Shown one piece after another: positions 56,150-64,000 of a stretch of DNA of 64,000 nt; within the stretch, counting starts at the first letter, position 1; the number at the start of each line of letters is the position of its first letter. The position numbers were made by a program, and so were the translations under genes. Origin of the DNA: Panicum virgatum (Eukaryota > Streptophyta > Magnoliopsida > Poales > Poaceae); NCBI RefSeq assembly GCF_016808335.1, contig NC_053150.1, positions 40,203,607 to 40,267,606 on the forward strand, given 5' to 3'. The notes under the pieces were generated by a model. That model did not search any database. It was not told the DNA's origin and saw only the letters and a program-made list of their open reading frames with translations.

Positions 56150-59100
56150 TGTGGTAGAACCACTTTGAGATACACCAGTTTTAGTGTCTTAAACACTTCA
56201 ACTAGTATAATCAATGGTCCTTCGGGTAGCATCCCGATATAGCCAATCGATATCGGATCGTAATACAAGTATACATCCCGCACGAAGACGAGTCAGAGAT
56301 ACAACAATTTCAAAATATTTTACATCACATAGATAAGGAGTATAATTTACATCAGGGTTTTAAAGCTAGTAAGCCGAACCTTTAGATTTTACAGTTTTAT
56401 TCTAACAGAAACTAGAGAAGTTTCACAGAAACAAGCTATAAGAAAAGAGTTCTGTAGCAGAAAGTAAAACACGATTATATATAGACGTCGTAGGGGTGAT
56501 GTCATGGTAAGCCCGGACATGATATCATTCATCCGAACCATAGCTGGTAGATGGTTCCCATTCCATCGTCCAGCCAACAGGTAAACCACTAGGCCAAGTT
56601 GAGCTTGTGTTATCGCCAGAATTTGACTAGGATTGGTAGGCCAAATGTCAGAAGAAGCCCACGGTAAAGGAGTCCACTTAGCCAGGCTTATATCATAAGG
56701 TTGGCCAAATACAATGATAATTGGGCACTCAAGGGTCAAGCTTAGATGGAGTCACGGGCCTAATCCATGTTGAAGCCCAGTCTATTCGCGAGGCTGGTTC
56801 GGACTGCAGGAAGAGGCCGCACAAAAATGGACGCCCAGGCCACATATGGACTCCGTTTTGGACGTTCTAGATATGCATGGAAAGCTAAGGAGATAAGCTT
56901 TCCAATACAACTAGAATGACGTCCAGATTCGCTCGGAGTTGATGGGAACTGCCGAAACAATAGGACGACCATAATCTGCCACAATTATACGGCATGTTTC
57001 GGCTGATATTTGGAAGCTTCATGAAGATCTGGACCAGTGGAGGGAAGAGTCCAGATCATGTTATCTAATCTTCGAGTCTTTATTGAGTTGTAATCTATCT
57101 CTAGTCTCCGTTTAGGAAAGAGTTTAGAGGTTGCCTTGCACGGCAAGAAGTCTCCGGACTATAAATATGTACCCTATGACATTTGTAAAGGGGAGCGTCA
57201 TCACGACTCGCAAACAACAACTCTCGGCGCATCGCCACCCCTAATCCTAGGGTTCCATCTAAGTAAGTACCATGCTGCCCTGATCGCTTCTTGCGATCAG
57301 GGCAGTATTGTTCTTGCTTTTACCTTGGTATTACTCGTACTGAAGCATTTTTGATGGCCAGTAGTACTAGTTATCATGATGTTCGTAGCATGGCTTTTAG
57401 TAGATCTGTTGTGCTTCGTTGCTTATCATCTGCGAATATCATGTTGTCTCTGTGCAGTCACGTTTCAATCTCTTGCTAGTTCTTATCGCATAGAATTAGT
57501 CGCACAGGGGCAACACCCTGCTTCTTTCATGTTTAGTAGATCTGATCTGTTATGGTTTGCTCTTATCTTAAGAGTTGGCATAATATCTGCTAGGTTAGGC
57601 CTTGCAAACGGATTGGATGATCCGGTGGCGTAGTAGATGCTTTATCTTAGCCTTGATAGGGATTGTTCCGGGAATCGGCTCTTGCTAGTTCTTAGGCCTC
57701 TATTTTAGGTTGTGGTTTAGTTGTCTGTTACGTTCGCTAGGCCTAGTCACGTGTAGGATGTTCCGATTTAGCAGTGAAGCTGTTACTATCGTGGATTAGA
57801 TCAATTAGATTTAACTGAAGCAATTTTATAGTGATTTGCTCTATTTATCATATCTGGATACAATCAGATCTCGTCTGACACCGGGACTCGATCGGCTCTT
57901 CAAAGCCGATGCAAGAGTCGTCCCGGGGAGCCGACCACGGCTCGGACTTACGTTTACACGTGTCTTTGTATGCAGGAAACTGTTCGGAGCACGTCTGCAC
58001 CCTCCTGATCGGGTATAGGTCAGGTGGCACGCCCGGTTTTCATACATCCTCCGAGCGCGTGACGGAAATTGCGGGCCGTCGACGAGGGAGCAGTGCCTCT
58101 AGCGCCGTAGCAACCTCCCGGCTCTTCGTGTTGCCCGTCGTTGCTCGCCGGTGGGTTTCGGTCGACAACAGCTTGTCTTGGTCATTGGGAAGCATTCCTG
58201 AAAACATTATCAAAAGCAAGTCTGAGTATACTAATACTCAGCAAGACTGGCCCGTCTAAGGGTATAACATAGCCCTTTAACTAGACATGAAAGGTTTGGG
58301 AAGGCTCTGGAGTTTCTTTTGCTGAAAAGCAACAAAGAGTAGATCCTTAAGATCAAATTTTAGCTTTCAGATTCTAGTTGCATTAACCATTCTAGGTAAG
58401 CATCTATCTATACAAACATGGTAGAGGATATATGCATCCAAGCATATTATGAATATAAATATTCAACTTATTACTCTATGCAGCAAAGGGATTAAGCAGT
58501 CTCATTATCCGTGAGAGGCGGAACAGTTCGAACCGAATTTCAATCCTTGCAAGGTAGAACCTAACACACACGCTTGGAGCACTGACGAGTCACTCCCAAG
58601 CAACTGTTGGCTTCTCATTCTGGTTTATGGATCAGTGCCACTCTCCCCGACTACAGCGAGCCCGGCCCTCTCTACAGTCGTGGATGTTGCAACATAATTT
58701 ATTTTTCCTTTTTAACTTCCTATCTCTACGAGTGAGCGGGGGGTATGTCCATTTGCCGGGCCAATCAGTTACTAGGCTTGCCGCGTACCATATTTACGGC
58801 ATGTGGCTAGTACTTTCAAACGCTTAACTACTACTACCACACACTGCGGCCTTATCAAGTTCATTAACACAGACGGACTTCAACAAATCCGCTCATGATC
58901 CTTATAGCGATTGTAGGAAGCAAACAATCAATTCCTATAAGCTCGCAAGTGACAGACAATCACCCGACTTTTACCGGTCCTATTAGCAAAGCAGCTAACT
59001 CGGACTCAAATCTAGTGTTCAAGCAATAGGAACCTAGAATTATGCATCTAAGGTTTTCATTCAACTCTAATAACTTAAATGCACAAATAAATAAAAACCA

Positions 59101-60779
59101 CAAGTGGCATAATTTAAAAATAATAAGATTATGCTCCGGGGCTTGTCTGTAGAGGTATCTATAGGGTCAGTAAATTCTGGCTCTTTCGAGCCAAAGTTCG
59201 GGGCTTCTGTTAGTTTGACAACGTTAGCGTGAGCTTCAGAAGAAAATTCCCCGTCTGGAACTTGGGTGAGCTCGTAGGTGCCATCTACTAGCGGAGTAAC
59301 TTCTATATAAAATGCAAAAGTTGGGAATTAGTGAAGTGCTTGAGTATAGCTTTCCTTCACTAAAGAGTTGAAAACCAATAAAGTAAATATCAACATAAAT
59401 CTTAATAATTTTTATTCTACTGGGCAATTGTTTATAGAGTAGAAGTAAATGTGATAAAACTTCACAAAATAACATGAAAAAGGAACATTTATTTTAATAG
59501 AATAATCCACAAGAAATTTTATAAATAATTTCTTATAGATTCTTTTTTTAAAACATAGGAAGGAAATTTTGAAAGTATATGCTATACTTCACTCATGGGT
59601 TTAGAAATATTTTGACAAGACAAACATGCTTTGAGGAGCATATAGCTCAAAGCCCATAAGTGAATTAAGTTTGGAACATTAAATACAAGTAAAAAGAGCT
59701 TTTAGCTAATCCTATTTTCAGAATTAGTTATAAAAAATTTCAACCCAAATCAATAGCATAAAGTTGTAGAGCTATTTACAAGGACTAAAACAAAATTGGT
59801 TTGGCATTTTTCTGATTTTTCTACAAATTACTAGGATTTTTCAAAGTTCACAACATAAAATAAAAGAGAAAAGATAGTTTTGCAGAAAGGGCCCTTGAAA
59901 GTTTTTGGGGTTTGTAAATAGGCCCTTGGCCGGAGTCAGAGCAGATGGGCGATGGTTGACCGCCGATTCCGGCGATGGCGATCACCGGCGGCGAGGGCTA
60001 GTGGGCTAGGAAGGTAGAGTGGACCGAGGCGCACCTGTTGGTGGGGTCGAGGGAGAGGATTGGGGGTCTGGGGGTGCTCGTCGTCGATGAGCAGGAAGCG
60101 GCGGCGGGGGTCGACGACGCGGCGTGGCAAGAGGGGAGGGAGCTAGCAGAGGGATGGGGTGGGGCCAGGGAGGTCCAGGGAGGGGCAGGTGGCGCTCTAG
60201 AGGCGGCGCGAGCGGCCGGTGGGCGGGAACCCGCGGCGGAGGAGACCGGCGGCGGTGGAGCAGAGCTCCGATGGAGCTGGAGGTAGGACAAAGGTGGGAG
60301 GGACCTAGTTGGAATTTGTGAAAGCTCCAGGGACTTCACTGTAAACAAAAATTTCCCACTATTCTAGAGCTCAAATGAAAAAGTGCCAAAATAAAAGTTT
60401 TTCAACTTTTTAAGATCTACAACTTTCATGTTGTGCAAATTTTCACCAGATCAAAGGATTTTGAAATATTTTGAAAAGTTTGCAAGAGTTTGAATTAAAT
60501 AGGAAAAATACCTTTTTGGAAGTAAATTCATCAAAATTTTGGACTTAAATGCAGTAAAGCTGCCAAAGTCATGATTACTTGCATTTTGCAAGAAAGCCCT
60601 TCATAAATTTGAAAATACTTCCTACGTTAAAACTTTTTGCAAACAGGGGCTAGTAATTTTGTATAATTACATATATGCCCTTAATTTGCATTGAAAATTT
60701 TTATCTAGCAAACGATGATAAACACACAAATGCACATATTATTCTATGCTCTAGGATAGTTGACACTTGAAGTGTCATA
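56150..60779 (-). mobile_element. 3' LTR of the chromovirus, minus strand
   Basis: The left edge TGTGGTAGAACCACTTTG matches the 5' LTR at 63789-64000 with about 10 differences in 212 bp. The right edge on the minus strand is TATGACACTTCAAG after the polypurine tract; the first bases have mutated from TGTGACAC. 4.6 kb including a probable inserted fragment at about 56740-58200. Blocks at 58200-60760 match the solo LTR at 28120-40655 in reverse. 59930-60290 is GC-rich and matches the GC-rich leader of the solo LTR in position. Confidence 0.82.
56740..58200 (+). mobile_element. Possible LTR fragment of another gypsy element inside the chromovirus LTR
   Basis: This block has no counterpart in the solo LTR and has plus-strand promoter-like order: CTATAAATATGT at 57161-57172, then CCTAATCCTAGGGTTCC near 57240, a long T-rich stretch, and GCCGACCACGGCTCGG near 57935. 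That is LTR-like U3-R-U5 order, opposite to the chromovirus. I could not define ends or a target duplication, so both limits are approximate. Confidence 0.4.
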
Positions 60780-61249
60780 GCCTTCCGCCCTAAAAAAAAT
60801 CTCGTCCCGAGATTCCAGACTAGAGAATGGACTAGGATGTTAGGTACCTGGATTCGTTTTAAGGAAGTCGGGAAAATTTTGTTGAAGATAGTCTCTGTCT
60901 CCCAAGTGGCTTCTTCCTCGGTGTGATTGTTCCATTGAATCTTGTACATTCTAACCTTGGTTCTTCTGGTACTTCTTTCCTTAGTGTCGAGAATTTTCAT
61001 TGGATGCTCCACATATGATAGATCTGATTCTACTTCCAAGTCTTGTTGTTCAACAATTTCCTCGGGGATTCTAATACATTTCTTGAGCTGAGAGATGTGG
61101 AACACATCATGGACAGCTGCTAATCGAGAAGGAAGTTGAATTCGGTAAGCCACTGGTCCACAAACTTCAAGGATCTCAAAGGGTCCAATGTAGCGAGGTG
61201 CTAACTTTCCTTTTAAACCGAATCGCTGAACACCTTTTGATGGAGATAC
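60701..61249 (-). pseudogene. Chromovirus integrase C-terminus and chromodomain
   Basis: The minus strand continues the integrase after a TGA at about 61250 (probably from CGA): KGVQRFGLKGKLAPRYIGPF, then MAYRIQLPSRLAAVHDVFHI, SQLKKCIRIPEEIV, and a chromodomain, MYKIQWNNHTEEEATWETET. In live elements this domain binds modified histones and steers insertion to heterochromatin. The frame runs past the usual end into the 3' LTR, so the normal stop is lost. Confidence 0.85.
60781..60820 (-). other. Chromovirus polypurine tract and pre-tract motif
   Basis: The minus strand reads GAATCTCGGGACGAGATT, a run of T, then AGGGCGGAAGG before the LTR. The first motif is shared with the young element at 36664-36683. 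Confidence 0.75.
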
Positions 61250-62593
61250 TCACAGATATATATGATCTCCAACTTCAAATTGCAATGGCTCTCTCCTCTT
61301 ATCTGCATAACTCTTCGGTCGAGATTGAGCTGCCTTGAGATTTGCTTGGATAACTTTCACCTTATTCTCAGCTTCAGTTACTAAGTCAGGTCCAAAGATT
61401 TTGCATTCTCCGGTTTGTGACCAACTTAATGAAGTCCGACATCTTCGGCCATATAATGCTTCGAATGGTGCCATCTTCAAACTGGACTGATAGCTGTTAT
61501 TGTAGGAAAATTCTGCTAGAGCCAAACATTTATCCCAGTTTTTATCATATTGGATGACACACGCTCTGAGCATATCCTCAAGGATTTGGTTTACCCTTTC
61601 GGTTTGTCCATCCGTTTGAGGATGATATGCAGAGCTACGAATCAATTTAGTTCCAAAAGAGTCTTGCAATTGCTCCCAAAAATGTGCAACAAATTGTGCT
61701 CCACGATCAAATATGATTGTCTTGGGTACACCATGGAGACGAACTATTTGATCAAGATAAATTTCTGCATACTTTTTAGCAGAGTAAGTAGTTTGCACGG
61801 GAAGAAAATGGGCAGTTTTTGTCAATCTATCAACGATCACCCATATTGAATCATGTTTCTGGGATGTGTTGGGTAAGCCAACAATGAAGTCCATACTAAT
61901 GTCCTCCCATTTCCAGGATAGGATTGATAGCGGTTGAAGTGTACCTGCTACCTTGAGATGGCTGGCTTTAATTCTCTGACAGACATCACACTCAGAAACA
62001 TACTTGGCTATCTCCCTTTTCATTCTGGTCCACCAATAATGTTGTCTGAGATCTTGATACATCTTAGTACTTCCGGGATGAATAGAGAACTTTGAGAGGT
62101 GTGCTTCATCAAGAATTTGTCTTCGGAGTTGATGGTCTTTATGAACAATCATACAATTGTCAAACCATAGAACTCCCTTATGATCTAGATGAAAACACTT
62201 GTATTTTGCTTCGCCCCGAGCTAACTCCTGTTTAATGATCTTGACACTTTTATCGCAGAGTTGTGCCGAAATAATATTATCTTGAATCGTAGGCTCAATA
62301 GCTATGTGATTCAAGCTCCCTTGTGGAACCATCTCTAGATTTAGTTTTCTCATTTCATTGCATAGAGTCTCGTTGTATGATTCCGCTTTTAAGCAATGAC
62401 AATGTGACTTACGGCTGAGTGCATCCGCAACCACATTTGCTTTGCCTGGATGATAATGAACTTCAATATCATAATCTTTAATAAGTTCTAGCCATCATCT
62501 TTGTCTCATATTCAGATCAGCTAGAGTAAAGATATACTTGAGACTCTTATGGTCGGTGTAGATATTACAATGAGTTCCCATAAGATGATGTCT
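61250..62593 (-). pseudogene. Chromovirus RNase H end and integrase
   Basis: The frame from 62434 reads MVADALSRK, the RNase H end, then the HHCC zinc finger (HLSKFSIHPGSTKMYQDLR, CDVCQRIKASH) and an integrase core with WEDISMDFIVGLP (D), IIFDRGAQFVAHFW (D) and SSAYHPQTDGQTERVNQ (E), all kept. The tail holds MAPFEALYGRRCRT. The stretch 62435-62593 is RNase H (YTDHKSLKYIFTLADLNMRQ) with two TGA stops, one where Trp and one where Arg fit. The integrase itself is open for 394 codons to 61250. Confidence 0.9.
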
Positions 62594-63253
62594 TCATATC
62601 TTGAGAGCATGAACAACTGCTGCTAACTCCAAATCATGAGTAGGGTAGTTCTTCTCATGAGTTCGAAGTGCTCGTGATGCATAAGCAATCACCCGGTTGT
62701 TTTGCATAAGAACGCATCCAAGTCCGGTGCCAGAAGCATCACAATACACATCAAATGGCTTAGTATTATCCGGTTGAGCCAGTACTGGTGCAATAGTTAG
62801 TTGAGCTCGGAGAGTGTGGAATGCTTCTTCACACTTATCATCCCAAACAAACTTGACTCCCTTTTTCAATAATTCTGTCATTGGTTTGGCTATTTTGGAG
62901 AAGTCCGGAATGAAGCGGCGATAGTAACCGGCTAAACCAAGAAAACTTCTAATTTGATGAACTGAAGTAGGAGGCTTCCAATCCATTACTTCTTGAACTT
63001 TGCTTGGATCAACGAATATGCCTTCACTGGACATAGTATGTCCGAGAAATTTCACACTATCCAACCAGAATTCGCTTTTCGAAAATTTTGCATATAAGCG
63101 ATGATCTCGTAGTCGTTGTAGAACAACTCGCAAGTGGTTAGAATGATCTTCTTCAGTCTTGGAGTAGATTAGAATGTCGTCAAAAAGGGACACAAAAGCT
63201 ATAGAAAACGATTCATTGAAACGTATAGTTTCAAAAGAATCACAAATGACCAA
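62594..63253 (-). pseudogene. Chromovirus RT (second half) and RNase H start
   Basis: It begins abruptly at [18 protein letters not shown], the YDDILIYS active-site motif with Tyr changed to Phe, then [36 protein letters not shown] and the RNase H start [20 protein letters not shown]. The RT fingers and first catalytic Asp, protease and gag are absent. The upstream residues (63253 to about 63200) are non-homologous leader sequence. An internal deletion therefore joined the 5' leader to mid-RT. Confidence 0.9.
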
Positions 63254-63774
63254 ACTATAAACAAGGCTAGTTGATCACTTAAGAATTCCTTGAACAATAG
63301 ATCAAGGGCAAACTCATTCTAAACTCAAAGAATTTACCTCTCCTAGAGTTAACTAGGTTTTAGAACAAGGCACTCACCATTCTATTAAAACGAGCACTCT
63401 AAAAATCCCTAAAAGATACTCAAAAAGCAAACATTTAAGTTTTTAACAATGCATGCCCGTTCTATCGCCCTTACAACCAAAAATAATTGCCAAATACCTT
63501 TGGTCTTACGTGGTTAATTTCGGTGGCATACGTCTCTCTATATAAATCTAGTCGAAAGATCCTAATCATTCTTAGTCTATCGAAACATAGTGTATCTGCA
63601 GAAAACACATAGTTAAAAGCCACCTTGTAATACCCATAAGTTGTCACCCTAGGGCTTTACGGTCTAAGCACCAACCTTAATGAGTCCAACACAGTTTTAT
63701 AAACTTTTTGTTGAGCACATATTTTATTTAAAACCTTTCTAAGGTTTGTTGTACCATCCGGAGTATACTTGCCT
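63254..63774 (-). other. Chromovirus leader, up to the deletion point
   Basis: About 520 bp of AT-rich non-coding DNA between the primer site and the RT remnant. Presumed leader plus unidentified sequence; no gag motif. Confidence 0.6.
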
Positions 63775-63786
63775 GCTCTGATACCA
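63775..63786 (-). other. Chromovirus primer-binding site
   Basis: The plus strand reads GCTCTGATACCA, so the minus strand is TGGTATCAGAGC, exact tRNA-Met type, two bases from the 5' LTR. Confidence 0.92.
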
Positions 63787-63788
63787 GC

Positions 63789-64000
63789 TGTGACAGAACC
63801 ACTTTGAGATACACCAGTTTTAGTGTCTTAAGCACTTCAACTAGTATAACCAATGGTCCTTCGGGTAGCATCCCGATATAGCCACTCGATATCGGATCGT
63901 AATACAAGTATACATCCCGCACGAAGGCGAGTCAGAGATACAACAATTTCACAATATTTTACATCACATAGATAAGGAGTATAATTTGCATCATGATTTT
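63789..64000 (-). mobile_element. 5' LTR of the chromovirus (partial, runs off the window)
   Basis: TGTGACAGAACCACTTTG at the inner edge. 212 bp align without gaps to 56150-56361 with about 10 differences, near 5%. Confidence 0.9.

Noticed and set aside
1..64000. Prokaryotic-type systems (operons, toxin-antitoxin, phage, CRISPR-Cas)
   Set aside because: All recognisable coding sequence is plant LTR retrotransposon or plant kinase. Nothing suggests bacterial DNA.

Overview
The window is plant nuclear DNA, almost certainly from a grass. It is nearly all LTR retrotransposon: Ty1/copia elements including Sirevirus-type copies, Ty3/gypsy Tat and chromodomain elements, and two coding-free LTR elements. 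The grass call is an inference. It rests on Sirevirus LTRs full of CCGGAC-GTCCGG palindromes, very long chromovirus LTRs, tRNA-Met and tRNA-Asp primer sites, and deep nesting. I cannot name the species. I see no intact host gene. The only host-like coding piece is one exon of a receptor-like kinase on the minus strand (6590-6723).

Layout. 1-6133: an old, decayed copia element (copia-1); its 5' LTR enters from outside the window and the 3' LTR is 5225-6133. 6134-7037: non-LTR DNA with the kinase exon. 7038-15298: a GC-rich unit with inverted-repeat ends, split by a young copia element (copia-2, 7237-14122, minus strand, target duplication TGTTT). 15308-15553: a 123-bp tandem duplication. 15715-16947: the 3' end and LTR of a Sirevirus-like element, interrupted by a coding-free 9.5-kb LARD-type element (16948-26429, minus strand, target duplication AAGGA). 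26430-27639: a copia gag remnant. 27640-43258: Sirevirus-1 (LTR and gag). Its LTR holds a 4.4-kb solo gypsy LTR (28120-40655 overall, target duplication CATGC), which in turn holds a very young non-autonomous gypsy element (31012-39152, target duplication TCTCA, LTRs with no difference that I can see). 43259-52380: a head-to-head chimera of Sirevirus-2 sequences, 3' half on the minus strand and gag-pol on the plus strand. 52381-52683: a second, uninterrupted copy of part of the Sirevirus-1 gag. 52684-56149: a 5'-truncated Tat-lineage gypsy element with archaeal-type RNase H, integrase, a 120-bp tandem array and an antisense ORF. 56150-64000: a deleted chromovirus on the minus strand, inserted in that antisense ORF, with its 5' LTR running off the right edge.

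How the parts work together. Nesting gives a relative order: Sirevirus-1 is older than the solo LTR, which is older than the non-autonomous gypsy element; Tat is older than the chromovirus. No element here encodes a complete working set of proteins. Copia-2 comes closest but lacks the RT catalytic core. The two coding-free elements could only have moved using proteins supplied in trans. I did not find a new defence or metabolic system. The most unusual things are the repeated modules inside the LARD, the antisense ORF of the Tat element, the in-frame RT deletion in copia-2, the all-TAG nonsense pattern in the Sirevirus copy, and the chimeric junctions around 47.7 and 52.4 kb.
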